Program-made: the position numbers and the translations under genes
From: Salinivirgaceae bacterium
GTDB lineage: Bacteria > Bacteroidota > Bacteroidia > Bacteroidales > SZUA-534
Assembly (NCBI GenBank): GCA_017527435.1
Contig: JAFXQB010000012.1
Coordinates: 100,609 to 164,608, forward strand
Length of the DNA stretch: 64,000 nucleotides
Direction of reading: 5' to 3'
Shown: piece by piece, positions 8,994-17,826 of the stretch
Layout: each line of letters opens with the position of its first letter
How positions within the stretch are numbered: position 1 is the stretch's first letter
The notes under the pieces: model-generated
Told to the model about the DNA's origin: nothing
Database searches by the model: none
What the model saw: only the letters and a program-made list of their open reading frames with translations

Positions 8994-10433
8994 TTATGCT
9001 TTTTCGTAGCAGCGTACCCAGTCAATTTGCATTGCAGCGGGCAGATTGTCGGCAGCCTGATTCAAACCAGCCGACAGCATTATGAACAACGGTTCGTTGA
9101 TGTTGTTGCTGGCCGAAGCCACTTCGTAACCATTTATCTTCCAAGAGATTTTGCTTGCATCCCAATCGACGGTGTAGATGAAGAAGTCTTTTGCCAAGCC
9201 CGAGCCACCGAATTTGTTGCCCGCAGCCGCACCTTTATTATATGCCGACAACTGCATCTGACCTTTTTTGATGTTGTATTTGAAAATGTCAATCTCAGGT
9301 TCCTTGTGTTCGCCTTTCAGCCAGAATGCCTGATAAACAGGTGCTTCCGAGTTGATTCTTATTTTTGCTTCAAAGCGTCCGTATTGTTGGCGGAAACTGT
9401 TGGCGGTGCTCAGCATACCCGATGTGTAGTCGAAATCCTTGGTCATAAAGCCGAGTTTCTCGTCCCAAACCTTGCCCGTGGCTTTTTCTTTTTTGGTGAC
9501 AATGCTCAAAATCGAGTTTTTGATGTCAACGTTCTTGTTATCAGTAAAATACTGTTTCTCGTTGGCCAATACGTAGCGGTCGTTAATCACCATCTTGCCC
9601 ATGAAGAAACTGTTCATCCATTTCGACTCGTCAACCTTGCCGTCAGTAAAATCGTCTTCAAATGTCAGATTCCAAGCCTTCAGTTCGTCGAATTTGTTCG
9701 AGTTGACGGTTGCTTCGTACCATTTAATCTCTTCCGAGTTCTTCATGGCAATGTACTCTTGCTCACGCTTGGCTTCTTCGCTTCTGCTGAAGCGGTTTTT
9801 GTCGAGCAGATACTCTTTTTGAGTTTTGAACTCATCGGAATTGATGTAAGCCTTAAGTTCTTCGTAATCAGCAATCAGTGTTGAGTTGCTGGTCTCAACG
9901 TACATCTTGTAGGCCGATTTGTTCTGATATTTTGTCCAGAATTTTATCTCGGGATTCTTTGTCAGCGATTTGTATTCCTGCTGAAGGCTCTTGCACTCGG
10001 CCATTTTTTCGGGGTTCGATTTGTCCGATTTTGCCTGTTGGAAATCAGCGCTGTTAACGGTTTCGGCCAATTCTTTCAGTCGTTTCAGCGCGTCAGAGTT
10101 GGCGGCGGCTTCAAATCGTTTCAGGTCGGCCGACTGGCTCACGCTGAAATAGTTTTTCACGCGTTTGTCCTTCTCAAGCGCCTGGAATTGTTTCTCTTTC
10201 GAGCAATATTCAGAGTCGGCGTAGTTCAGCGAAGTGATTTTGCTTTTGGTGCTCTTGAATTCCGCTGAATCCACGTACTCTTGTAATTTGTTGAATTTCT
10301 TCAAAGTTTCTGAATCTTTGAATTCATTCAACTTATTGTATTCTGCAATCAGTTGATTGCGGTCGCTCTCAATTTTTTCTGTCTTTGGTAGAAGCCCGAA
10401 CGCCAGGCGCAGGGCAAAACTGAAATTAGCCAT
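8994..10433 (-). CDS. GH16-fold protein with N-terminal helical repeats, acid/base residue missing
   Basis: 479 residues from ATG at 10433 (an upstream in-frame ATG at 10517 lacks support). Residues about 1-255 consist of two to three degenerate helical repeats, each with a word like YVDSAEFK, TVNSADFQ or YINSDEFK. Residues about 256-479 form a laminarinase-like GH16 jelly roll: LTFEDDFTDG, WMNSFFMGKM, YGRFEAKIRI, AFWLKGE and the C-terminal QIDWVRCYEK. The active-site motif, normally E-x-D-x-x-E, reads EIDIFK (380-385): nucleophile Glu and the assisting Asp are kept, the acid/base Glu is Lys. No signal peptide is present. It may be a carbohydrate-binding or non-hydrolytic protein. A hairpin terminator follows. 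Confidence 0.85.
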   Translation of the reverse strand: MANFSFALRLAFGLLPKTEKIESDRNQLIAEYNKLNEFKDSETLKKFNKLQEYVDSAEFKSTKSKITSLNYADSEYCSKEKQFQALEKDKRVKNYFSVSQSADLKRFEAAANSDALKRLKELAETVNSADFQQAKSDKSNPEKMAECKSLQQEYKSLTKNPEIKFWTKYQNKSAYKMYVETSNSTLIADYEELKAYINSDEFKTQKEYLLDKNRFSRSEEAKREQEYIAMKNSEEIKWYEATVNSNKFDELKAWNLTFEDDFTDGKVDESKWMNSFFMGKMVINDRYVLANEKQYFTDNKNVDIKNSILSIVTKKEKATGKVWDEKLGFMTKDFDYTSGMLSTANSFRQQYGRFEAKIRINSEAPVYQAFWLKGEHKEPEIDIFKYNIKKGQMQLSAYNKGAAAGNKFGGSGLAKDFFIYTVDWDASKISWKINGYEVASASNNINEPLFIMLSAGLNQAADNLPAAMQIDWVRCYEKA

Positions 10434-10499
10434 ATTTCTTCTTTTGTTGTAATTACAAGTCCACAAATATAGCCGATTTATGTTTGGTTTTTCGGTGTG

Positions 10500-10536
10500 A
10501 ATTGAAAAAAGTGCCACAAGTGTAGCTTTTTCAATT
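10500..10536. repeat. Perfect AT-rich inverted repeat between GH16-like gene and glgB
   Basis: AATTGAAAAA (10500-10509) and TTTTTCAATT (10527-10536) are perfect inverted arms around a 17-base spacer. It lies between the divergent GH16-like and branching-enzyme genes, where promoters must be, so a regulatory or terminator role is possible. Confidence 0.5.
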
Positions 10537-10602
10537 AAAAGTTGACAAATAGTGCGGCTTTTTATATTTTAGCCTATTGTTGAACTTTTCAGCGATGCGA
10601 TT

Positions 10603-12639
10603 ATGAAGACACCGAAAATTGTTAAAGACGACCCCTGGTTGAATCCTTATAAGGATGTGATTGTCAAACGAATGCAGAATTGCGCCGAGACCGAGTCGAA
10701 ACTCACGGGAAACGGCAAGACAACTCTCTTCGATTTTGCCAACGGCCATTTGTTTTACGGCACTTTCTGCGACGGACAGACCACAACCATTCGCGAGTGG
10801 CTGCCGAACGCTATGCGCGTGACGCTCATTGGCGACGTGAACGGCTGGCAGGAGAGTCACGATTTCGACTTCAAACCGCTGACAGATGGCAACTGGGAGT
10901 TGCAATTGCCTGCCGACCGTTTCGGGCACGGCTCGCTGTTCCGCCTGAAGGTTTACTGGAGCGGCGGCGAGGGCGAGCGCATTCCTGCGTGGTCGCGCAG
11001 GGTGGTGCAGGATGCCGAAACCAAAGTCTTCAGCGCGCAGGTGTGGTGTCCGCCCGAGCCTTACGAGTGGAAGTGCAAGGAACGCCCCAAGGCAAGCGAA
11101 CCGTTTATCTATGAGGTGCATATTGGAATGTCGGGCGAGAAGGAGGGCGTGACAACCTTCAATGAGTTCCGTCAGAACGTGCTGCCGCGCGTGGTCAAAC
11201 TGGGCTACAACACCATTCAGATGATGGCCATTCAGGAGCACCCTTATTACGGCTCGTTCGGCTATCACGTGTCGAGTTTCTTCGCCGTGTCGTCAAGGTT
11301 CGGCACGCCCGACGATTTGAAGGCGCTTATCGACGAATGTCACGCGCAGGGCATTCGTGTGGTGATGGATTTGGTCCATTCGCACGCTGTGAAAAACGTC
11401 AACGAGGGCCTGGGCCTGTACGACGGAACCCGCTATCAGTTCTTCCATAGCGGCGACCGCGGCGTCCACCCCGCGTGGGATTCCTACTGCTTCAACTACG
11501 GCAAGGGCAACGTTATCCACTTCCTGCTCTCGAACATAAAATTCTGGCTCGACGAGTACCATTTCGACGGCTTCCGCTTCGACGGCGTGACAAGTATGAT
11601 TTACCTGAATCACGGTCTGGGCGAGGATTTCACGTCGTATGAACTATATTTTAATGGTGCGCAGGACGAGGACGCCATTACCTATCTGATGCTTGCCAAC
11701 AAACTAATCAAGCAGGTGAACCCCGATGCCATTTCGATTGCCGAGGAGATGAGCGGTTATCCTGGCCTGGCAATGCCGCTGGCCGATGGTGGCGTGGGGT
11801 TCGATTACCGTCTGGCGATGGGTATCCCCGATATGTGGATTAAAGTGCTGAAAGAGAGCGCCAGCGACGAGTCGTGGGATTTGGGCCACATTTATCACGA
11901 GCTGACGTCGAAACGTGCCGACGAGCGCACCATTTCGTATGCCGAATCGCACGACCAAGCGCTGGTGGGCGACAAGACAATCGCCTTCTGGCTGATGGAT
12001 AAAGAGATGTATTTCAATATGTTGGTGACGTCGCAGAATCTGCAAATCGACCGCGGAATAGCCCTTCACAAGATGATTCGGCTGCTCACAATGGCCACTG
12101 CAGGCGGCGGCTATTTGAACTTTATGGGCAACGAGTTCGGCCACCCCGAGTGGATTGATTTTCCGCGCGAGGGCAACAACTGGTCATATAAATATGCGCT
12201 GCGCCAATGGAGTCTGGTTGACCGCGAAGACTTGAAATACAAGTATTTGAATGAGTTCGACATTGAAGCCGTGCACCTTCTGCGCGACCGCCATTTGCTG
12301 GGCGTTTTCCCGTTCTATGCGCAGATGGTCGACGATAACGACAAGGTTTTGGCCTTCACCCGCGCCGATTTGCTGTTCGTCTTCAATTTCCACCCGACAA
12401 AGAGTTACACAAACTTCGAAATACCTGTGCTTCAGGGCAAATACAAGATTCTGTTCAGCACCGATGAGTTGCGTTTCGGCGGTTTCGGCCGTATCGATGA
12501 GTCGATGACATACCCCACAACCGTGGCTAGCGTCGACGACAAGTCGGTTATCCGCCTTTACATTCCCGCCCGCTCGGCCATTGTGTTGCAGCGGCAGTTC
12601 ATACCTAATGTTTATCAGCGCTTGCGCGGAATGAAATAA
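10603..12639 (+). CDS. glgB: 1,4-alpha-glucan branching enzyme (GH13_8-like)
   Basis: 678 residues. It cuts alpha-1,4-glucan chains and re-attaches them by alpha-1,6 bonds, building branched glycogen in the cytoplasm. The N-terminal CBM48-like part (about 50-150) includes VTLIGDVNGW. The GH13 barrel follows: VVMDLVHSHA, GFRFDGVTSM (nucleophile Asp), SIAEEMSGYPG (acid/base Glu) and YAESHDQAL (third Asp). The C-terminal beta domain ends LYIPARSAIVLQRQ. Length and the EEMSG/ESHDQ motifs match the GlgB type found in eukaryotes and Bacteroidetes rather than the long E. coli form. It lies 240 bases upstream of a GH13 alpha-amylase and forms a glucan-metabolism pair with it. Confidence 0.93.
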   Translation: MKTPKIVKDDPWLNPYKDVIVKRMQNCAETESKLTGNGKTTLFDFANGHLFYGTFCDGQTTTIREWLPNAMRVTLIGDVNGWQESHDFDFKPLTDGNWELQLPADRFGHGSLFRLKVYWSGGEGERIPAWSRRVVQDAETKVFSAQVWCPPEPYEWKCKERPKASEPFIYEVHIGMSGEKEGVTTFNEFRQNVLPRVVKLGYNTIQMMAIQEHPYYGSFGYHVSSFFAVSSRFGTPDDLKALIDECHAQGIRVVMDLVHSHAVKNVNEGLGLYDGTRYQFFHSGDRGVHPAWDSYCFNYGKGNVIHFLLSNIKFWLDEYHFDGFRFDGVTSMIYLNHGLGEDFTSYELYFNGAQDEDAITYLMLANKLIKQVNPDAISIAEEMSGYPGLAMPLADGGVGFDYRLAMGIPDMWIKVLKESASDESWDLGHIYHELTSKRADERTISYAESHDQALVGDKTIAFWLMDKEMYFNMLVTSQNLQIDRGIALHKMIRLLTMATAGGGYLNFMGNEFGHPEWIDFPREGNNWSYKYALRQWSLVDREDLKYKYLNEFDIEAVHLLRDRHLLGVFPFYAQMVDDNDKVLAFTRADLLFVFNFHPTKSYTNFEIPVLQGKYKILFSTDELRFGGFGRIDESMTYPTTVASVDDKSVIRLYIPARSAIVLQRQFIPNVYQRLRGMK

Positions 12640-12880
12640 ATGGACAATGGACAGTTGACAATGGACAATTATTTGAAAATTAACAATGAACAATTAATAA
12701 TTAACAATTAAAAGGTGTTGGGTATTGGGTGTTAGGTGTTGGTAGGGACGTGGCGTGCCGCGTCCGCCCCGATAGCAATCGGGACACCGATTTACCAAAT
12801 CTTGTCTGATGTCTGAAGTCTGTTGTCCGTAGTCCAAAATTCAACATTAAAACTTAAAACTTTCAAACTTAAAACTCAAA
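12640..12880. repeat. Intergenic patchwork of dispersed short repeats
   Basis: The whole gap is built from repeat words: TGGACAATGGACAGTTGACA and AATTAACAATGAACAATTAA (12640-12713), GGGTGTTAGGTGTTGG-type words (12718-12743), an imperfect inverted GGACGTGGCGTGCCGCGTCC (12746-12765), CCCCGATAGCAATCGGGA (12767-12784), the TGTCTGAAGTCTGTTGTCCG element (12803-12835) and AAACTTAAAACTTTC-like words up to the alpha-amylase start. The same families recur at 22956-23158. No gene is seen. Confidence 0.75.
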
Positions 12881-12881
12881 A

Positions 12882-14582
12882 ATGTCTTTAATCTCTATAT
12901 ATCAAGTACTTGTGCGGTTGTTTGGCAATAATGTCACGTCGCCAGTTTTCAATGGCTCGCGCGAAGAGAATGGCGTGGGCAAGATGTCGGCATTTACACC
13001 GCACGTTCTCAAGCAGATACGTGAGATGGGCTTCACTCACATTTGGTACACGGGGCTCATTGAGCACGCCCGCTGCCAAGGCAATCCCGAATACGGTATT
13101 CCCGATGGTAACCCGCGGATTATCAAAGGGAAAGCGGGCTCGCCCTACGCCATTTGCGACTATTACGACATTGACCCCGATTTGGCCGATTCCGTACCCG
13201 ACCGTCAGGCCGAGTTCGATGACCTTGTGCGCCGTACTCACGCGGCGGGGCTGAAGATGGTGATTGACTTTGTGCCCAACCACGTGGCGCGGCAGTACCA
13301 TTCCGACGTCCGCCCCGAAGCCGACTTTGGCCGCAACGACCACCCCGAGTGGCATTTCTCGCCATTGAACGATTTCTACTACACCGCCGAGCCGCTGCAT
13401 TTGCCCGAAGGCTCGGGAACGAAAATCGATGGCGCGCAAGTACCTGACTATGAAGAAAATCCCGCCAAGGTTACGGGCAACGACCAGTTTTCGGCTTGGC
13501 CGTCGGTCAACGATTGGTACGAGACCGTGAAACTCAACTATGGCGTTGATTATCAGAATAATCGCAACAGCCAGTTTGAGCCGCACCCAGTTGTTTGGCA
13601 AAAAATGACCGACATTCTCTGCTATTGGGCAGCGCGCGGTGTTGACGCTTTCCGCTGCGATATGGCCGAGATGGTACCCGTTGAGTTTTGGCAGTTCGCC
13701 ATTGCCGCAGTCAAAAAGAAATATTCTGACATTCAATTTATTGCAGAGATTTACGGCCCTGCGGCATACAAAGATTATATCTATCGCGGCGGCTTCGATT
13801 ACCTGTACGACAAGGTTGGCCTGTACGACACCTTGCGCGGCATAATCTGCCACGGCGAGCCAGCCAGCAATCTCACTCGGTGTTGGCAAAATCTCGGCGG
13901 AATCGACAGCCATATGCTGCGTTTCCTTGAAAACCACGATGAGCAGCGCATTGCGTCGCGCTTTTTTGCAGGCAATCCGCGCAAAGCGATACCCGCAATG
14001 ATTGTGGCCGCCACGCTCAACCAGGGTGCTGTGATGGTCTATTTCGGGCAGGAAGTTGGCGAGCCAGCCGATGGCGCCACGGGCTTCAGCGGCGATGACG
14101 GCCGAACCACAATCTTCGACTACAGCAATGTGCCAGAGTTCCAGAAATGGTACAACAGCGGCCAAGCCGATGGCGCTCTGCTCAACGCCGACGAGCGCGA
14201 GTTGCGCGATTTCTACTGCCGTCTGCTGCGGCTTGCCAGCACCGAGCCGTGCTTCACCAGCGGCCGCTTCTACGACCTGATGTGGGTGAATGGCGGCATT
14301 GACACGTCGAAAGTGTACGCCTACCTGCGCCACACCGACAACGAAGCAATGCTTGTGGTTGTGAATTTCGACCACGACAACGGTAAAGAGTTCCGGCTGC
14401 GTGTGCCCGACGATGCTGTTTCAGCCTTCTGCAAGTCGAATGCGCAGGTGGGGGAACTCACACTCACAGCTGTCTTCGGTAATGCCCCCGATGCAAAAAT
14501 CAGTCTCGAACAACTCACAACCTATGGCGTCGAAATCAAGCTGCAAGCGCAGAGTGGGGTGATTTATAAAGTTGTAAGTTAG
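12882..14582 (+). CDS. Cytoplasmic alpha-amylase (GH13)
   Basis: 566 residues, no signal peptide, so likely intracellular glycogen or maltodextrin hydrolysis. GH13 motifs in order: VIDFVPNHVAR (region I), GVDAFRCDMAEMVP (region II with nucleophile Asp), FIAEIYGP (region III with acid/base Glu) and FLENHDEQRIAS (region IV with the third Asp). A C-terminal beta domain covers about 470-566. The start at 12882 is directly followed by SLISIYQVLVRLFGN, typical of this Bacteroidetes family. Product specificity (alpha-amylase versus maltogenic) cannot be settled from sequence. It stands downstream of glgB and malQ lies 12 kb away, giving an intracellular glucan theme. Confidence 0.92.
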   Translation: MSLISIYQVLVRLFGNNVTSPVFNGSREENGVGKMSAFTPHVLKQIREMGFTHIWYTGLIEHARCQGNPEYGIPDGNPRIIKGKAGSPYAICDYYDIDPDLADSVPDRQAEFDDLVRRTHAAGLKMVIDFVPNHVARQYHSDVRPEADFGRNDHPEWHFSPLNDFYYTAEPLHLPEGSGTKIDGAQVPDYEENPAKVTGNDQFSAWPSVNDWYETVKLNYGVDYQNNRNSQFEPHPVVWQKMTDILCYWAARGVDAFRCDMAEMVPVEFWQFAIAAVKKKYSDIQFIAEIYGPAAYKDYIYRGGFDYLYDKVGLYDTLRGIICHGEPASNLTRCWQNLGGIDSHMLRFLENHDEQRIASRFFAGNPRKAIPAMIVAATLNQGAVMVYFGQEVGEPADGATGFSGDDGRTTIFDYSNVPEFQKWYNSGQADGALLNADERELRDFYCRLLRLASTEPCFTSGRFYDLMWVNGGIDTSKVYAYLRHTDNEAMLVVVNFDHDNGKEFRLRVPDDAVSAFCKSNAQVGELTLTAVFGNAPDAKISLEQLTTYGVEIKLQAQSGVIYKVVS

Positions 14583-14629
14583 TTGTTTTTGTTTGTGGAT
14601 TGATTTTTACTACGTGAAAGTTTTTTCTG

Positions 14630-14661
14630 TTTTGCTAGAAAGTAAACAATAGCTACATTTG
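14630..14661 (+). promoter_or_regulatory. Bacteroidetes-type promoter
   Basis: TTTTG at 14630-14634, 19 bases, then TACATTTG at 14654-14661. This matches the TTTG-N19-TAnnTTTG consensus of the primary Bacteroidetes sigma factor. The predicted start site near 14667 lies about 310 bases before the next start codon, leaving a long untranslated transcript. Confidence 0.7.
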
Positions 14662-14667
14662 TAATAC

Positions 14668-14950
14668 TAATTATAAAACATTCTGCCTATGGAGCATTAG
14701 CGTAATTTGATACGCATATTATAAGACATATTGGAAAAAGCGATTAGCTTACTTCTTGATACTTTGGAAACTCGACACTTTCAAAAAATCACTCAAGAGT
14801 TACGTAACTGTCGCTCACGCCGTGGCGTGGGCATATTTTCGTTGTTATTTGAGTGATTTGGTAGTCGAGTACCACAAAGTATCGAAGAAACAGCATTAGG
14901 TGCCACGCTTTTTTTATGTGCGTACTCGAGCAAAACAAGGCACTTAAACA
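14668..14950 (+). ncRNA. Candidate structured RNA or long 5' leader with an extended hairpin
   Basis: The transcript predicted from the promoter at 14630 has a short hairpin GCGTA-N6-TACGC (about 14699-14714), then a long imperfect inverted repeat: TTCTTGATACTTTGG (from 14752) with CCACAAAGTATCGAAGAA (to 14889), ACTCGAC with GTCGAGT, and AAATCACTCAA with TTGAGTGATTT. The apical part carries CACGCC-GT-GGCGTG. A GTGCC/GGCAC pair closes the region at 14900-14945. No ORF is present. It is either an independent RNA, the leader of the 14980 lipoprotein gene, or a palindromic mobile remnant. Confidence 0.4.
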
Positions 14951-14979
14951 ATGTTTATTAATATTTTAAATGTAAAGAA

Positions 14980-15513
14980 ATGAAAAAGATACTTTATTCA
15001 GTAGCCCTGTTGGCTACAACAATGATTGGATTTACTTCTTGTGAAGAAGATGAAGAAGAACTTATAGAAGAAATGGTTGGTGAATATAAATGTGGATTTT
15101 CTTATTTGTTTTCAAAAGATGGATTGAATTACAATGTTCCTACAGATAGCATACATACGTCAATGGAGTGGCCTGTTGGATTATCATCAGTAGATGTTTC
15201 AAAACAAGGTGATGATGCTATTAAAATTTATTTGTCGAGTTATGGCAATGTCGAGTGTTCATCTTTCGTAAAACGAGGTGAAGTTGAAGGTTATTCCGGT
15301 TATACAGGTATAGGTTTTAACGTCAATAATGCAAATTTTTTAGGTGCAAATTGTATTGCTAAAAGGAAATATGATAATGTTGATTGTGAATACAATGTGT
15401 ATTTAAAAGAAACGAGTATCAGCCTTATCGCTAATGTCGCAGATGTCAATGGATTTGAAAATATTACTGATTATAGTAAAGTGCTTATAACAATTTCATT
15501 AGAAAAGAAATAA
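14980..15513 (+). CDS. Small lipoprotein of unknown function
   Basis: 177 residues. MKKILYSVALLATTMIGFTSC is a lipoprotein signal (lipobox FTSC) followed by a strongly acidic linker EEDEEELIEE, a pattern often linked to surface export of Bacteroidetes lipoproteins. The rest is predicted beta-rich with no motif I recognise. The gene sits behind a long untranslated region with the extended hairpin at 14752-14889. Base composition is AT-richer than the glucan genes upstream. Confidence 0.7.
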   Translation: MKKILYSVALLATTMIGFTSCEEDEEELIEEMVGEYKCGFSYLFSKDGLNYNVPTDSIHTSMEWPVGLSSVDVSKQGDDAIKIYLSSYGNVECSSFVKRGEVEGYSGYTGIGFNVNNANFLGANCIAKRKYDNVDCEYNVYLKETSISLIANVADVNGFENITDYSKVLITISLEKK

Positions 15514-15577
15514 TCAAAATTTATTTGCTTTTTTTGATTGTAGTTTAATGTGCACGGTCACTCTTAAATCTATGAAT

Positions 15578-16165
15578 ATGAGAAAGTTGGTTTTAATATC
15601 AATGTGCGTTTTTGGAGCAATCGTAGCTAATGCGCAAAAAATATCTTACACAGGTTCGTTAACTTGCTTGAAGAATGAAACGGCTGTAAATTACCAATTT
15701 ACGTATGACAATATGATGGTTGGTAAAATGTCGGAAGTGGACTATATCAGCCGAGAAACTGATGAAGCGGAGCAAAAACGTGCAGGTCGCGGTGAAGTAT
15801 GGCGTACACAATGGGAAAGCGACAAAAAGAATGTTTACCCAGAAAAGTTCAAGGAGTTATTTGCGAAGTATGGTAAAATCAAACCTTCGGATGAACCGCA
15901 GAAATACACACTTATTGTAAATACGGATTTTCTTGAACCAGGATTTAACGCTATTGCTGTTCGCAGGGATGCAATGGTAAACCTAACAGTGAAAATTGTG
16001 GAAACAGCTAATCTTGAGAATGTTGTTGCAACAGTAACAATATTGAAAGCGCCCGGTTCAACATTTTGGGGAACTGATATTTCTGTAGCCGACCGTGTTG
16101 GCGAAGCCTATGCAAAGGCCGGTAAAGATTTCGGCGCAACAGTCGCCAAATATTGCAAGAAATAG
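15578..16165 (+). CDS. Exported protein of unknown function
   Basis: 195 residues from ATG at 15578, which starts the signal peptide MRKLVLISMCVFGAIVANAQ; two other in-frame ATGs (15548, 15572) lie upstream. The mature region has a central charged part (MSEVDYISRETDEAEQKRAG) and a C-terminal segment VVATVTILKAPGSTFWGTD followed by a helix. I do not recognise a named family. Likely periplasmic or outer-membrane associated. It may share a transcript with the lipoprotein 64 bases upstream and ends at a strong terminator. Confidence 0.7.
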   Translation: MRKLVLISMCVFGAIVANAQKISYTGSLTCLKNETAVNYQFTYDNMMVGKMSEVDYISRETDEAEQKRAGRGEVWRTQWESDKKNVYPEKFKELFAKYGKIKPSDEPQKYTLIVNTDFLEPGFNAIAVRRDAMVNLTVKIVETANLENVVATVTILKAPGSTFWGTDISVADRVGEAYAKAGKDFGATVAKYCKK

Positions 16166-16185
16166 CCTTTTGTTTCTGTAGCAGA

Positions 16186-16222
16186 GCGCCCAACCAGCTA
16201 AAAACTGATTGGGCGTTTTTTT
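16186..16222 (+). terminator. Rho-independent terminator
   Basis: Arms CGCCCAA (16187-16193) and TTGGGCG (16209-16215) are followed by seven T. It closes the exported-protein gene and insulates it from the repeat array that begins 25 bases further on. Confidence 0.85.
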
Positions 16223-16246
16223 GTTCATAGTGATAGCAATACTTTT

Positions 16247-16410
16247 ATAATTGGCCAAAACTCATATGAAATGGGTAGTTTTGGCCATTTATAAAACCAT
16301 AATTGGCCAAAATTTGGCTTATAATATGCATTTTGGCCAAAAATAAATTTATAATTGGCCAAAATTGATAAAAATATATTACATTTGGCCAATTATAAAT
16401 ATGCAGCATT
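16247..16410. repeat. Left array of TTGGCCAA palindromes before the AAA ATPase gene
   Basis: TTGGCC occurs at 16251, 16281, 16303, 16333, 16355 and 16385. The distances are 30, 22, 30, 22, 30, so the array has an exact 52-base period made of two inverted half-units. In the first unit CCAAAACT and AGTTTTGG form hairpin arms around CATATGAAATGGGT. The segments between the conserved words differ between units. The array ends directly at the ATPase start codon (16411). It is too short and too palindromic for an ordinary CRISPR. Confidence 0.85.
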
Positions 16411-17826
16411 ATGGCAAAGATTATTGGTAGAAAGGCGGAACTTGCTGAATTACAGCAGTTATACAATTCTAAAAAATCAGAATTTGTTGCTTTGTATGGT
16501 CGCCGAAGGGTTGGCAAAACCTATTTGGTGCGCAATGCGTTCGAAGGAAGAATAAATTTTCAGTTTTCGGCAACCGCCAACAGCAAAATGTCCATTCAGC
16601 TTACCTATTTCAATATAGCGCTGCAAGAAGCCAGCGGGCGTGAGCTGCCATTGGCCGAAAATTGGATTCAAGCCTTTCATCAACTGATTGATTATCTTCA
16701 GAATCTGCCTGAAGGCCGAAAAGTTGTTTTCATAGACGAAATGCCGTGGCTCGACACGCCCAAGTCGGATTTTATGCCGGCTCTTGAGCATTTTTGGAAC
16801 AGTTGGGCTTCGGCTCGCACTGATATTCTGCTGATTGTGTGTGGCTCGGCTTCGTCGTGGATTACTAACAAACTCATTAACAACAAGGGTGGATTGCATA
16901 ACCGCATAACGCAACGGATTAAATTGCAACAATTTACCTTGTGTGAGTGCGAAGAATATCTGCAAGAGCTTGAAATCTCGTGGGAACGCCGCGACATTGC
17001 CGCTTGCTATATGATTATTGGTGGCATACCCTTCTATTGGAGTCTGCTGAAAAAAGGGAAAAGTCTTGCTCAAAATGTTGATTATTTGTTTTTTAGCGAA
17101 ATCAGTCCGTTGCGCGACGAATTCCGGAATCTTTACGCTTCGCTGTTTAAGCACCACGAAAAATATGTTCAGATTGTTGAATTGCTTGCTTCAAAGGCGT
17201 CGGGGTTGTTGCGGTCGGAAATTGTTGAGCAACTTGGTGATAACAGTGGCGGTGGCTTGACAAGAATCTTGGACGACCTTGAAACTTGCGGCTTTATTCG
17301 TAAGGTCTATCGCTTGGGAAATAAGGTGCAAAATGCTGTATATCAACTTGTTGACTTTTATACTCTCTACTACTTCCACTTTTTGAAAACACCAGTGATA
17401 AAAACCGCAAATTGGTGGAGTACAATGCAGAACACGCCCGCATTCAGCGCGTGGAGCGGATATGCGTTTGAGCAGGTCTGCATTGCGCATACGCATTCGA
17501 TATTGCAGAGTTTGAGCATTGGTGGTGTTCAGAGCAACATTTTTCCGTGGCGCAGCAAGCAGAAAAAAGGCGGCGCGCAAATCGACTTGATAATTGACCG
17601 GAACGACAACGTTGTGAATCTGTGCGAAATGAAGTTTGTGGACAAATCGTTCTCAATATCAGCTGATTATGCCGAAGAGTTGCGCAACAAAATTGACGTT
17701 TTTCAGCAAGAAACCAAATGCCGCAAATCCATTTTCCTGACAATGATTACAACCTACGGGATTGCTACCAACAAGTATTCCGGTATGGTCCAAAATTCGC
17801 TGACGATTGACGATTTGTTTCTATAA
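16411..17826 (+). CDS. AAA ATPase with C-terminal DUF234/PD-(D/E)xK-like domain
   Basis: 471 residues. N-terminal archaeal-type ATPase domain: Walker A GRRRVGKT (30-37), Walker B VVFIDE (105-110), IVCGSASSW (sensor region). A winged-helix-like middle part (about 245-300, VELLASKASGLLRSEIVEQL) follows, then a DUF234-type end with D392 in QIDLIID and E406-x-K408 in CEMKF, which fits a PD-(D/E)xK nuclease core. Proteins of this COG1672 group are frequent in Bacteroidales and Archaea; their function is not established. The start codon abuts the left palindrome array and the stop overlaps the right array, so gene and repeats form one unit. AT-rich relative to its neighbours. Confidence 0.88.
   Translation: MAKIIGRKAELAELQQLYNSKKSEFVALYGRRRVGKTYLVRNAFEGRINFQFSATANSKMSIQLTYFNIALQEASGRELPLAENWIQAFHQLIDYLQNLPEGRKVVFIDEMPWLDTPKSDFMPALEHFWNSWASARTDILLIVCGSASSWITNKLINNKGGLHNRITQRIKLQQFTLCECEEYLQELEISWERRDIAACYMIIGGIPFYWSLLKKGKSLAQNVDYLFFSEISPLRDEFRNLYASLFKHHEKYVQIVELLASKASGLLRSEIVEQLGDNSGGGLTRILDDLETCGFIRKVYRLGNKVQNAVYQLVDFYTLYYFHFLKTPVIKTANWWSTMQNTPAFSAWSGYAFEQVCIAHTHSILQSLSIGGVQSNIFPWRSKQKKGGAQIDLIIDRNDNVVNLCEMKFVDKSFSISADYAEELRNKIDVFQQETKCRKSIFLTMITTYGIATNKYSGMVQNSLTIDDLFL

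Noticed and set aside
8985..9884. 299-codon open frame antisense to the GH16-like gene
   Set aside because: Overlaps a gene with clear domain signatures; its translation is Phe/Val-rich with no recognisable family.
12888..14375. 495-codon open frame antisense to the alpha-amylase gene
   Set aside because: It is a shadow of the strongly codon-biased amylase frame; the translation has no family character and the sense strand carries all GH13 motifs.
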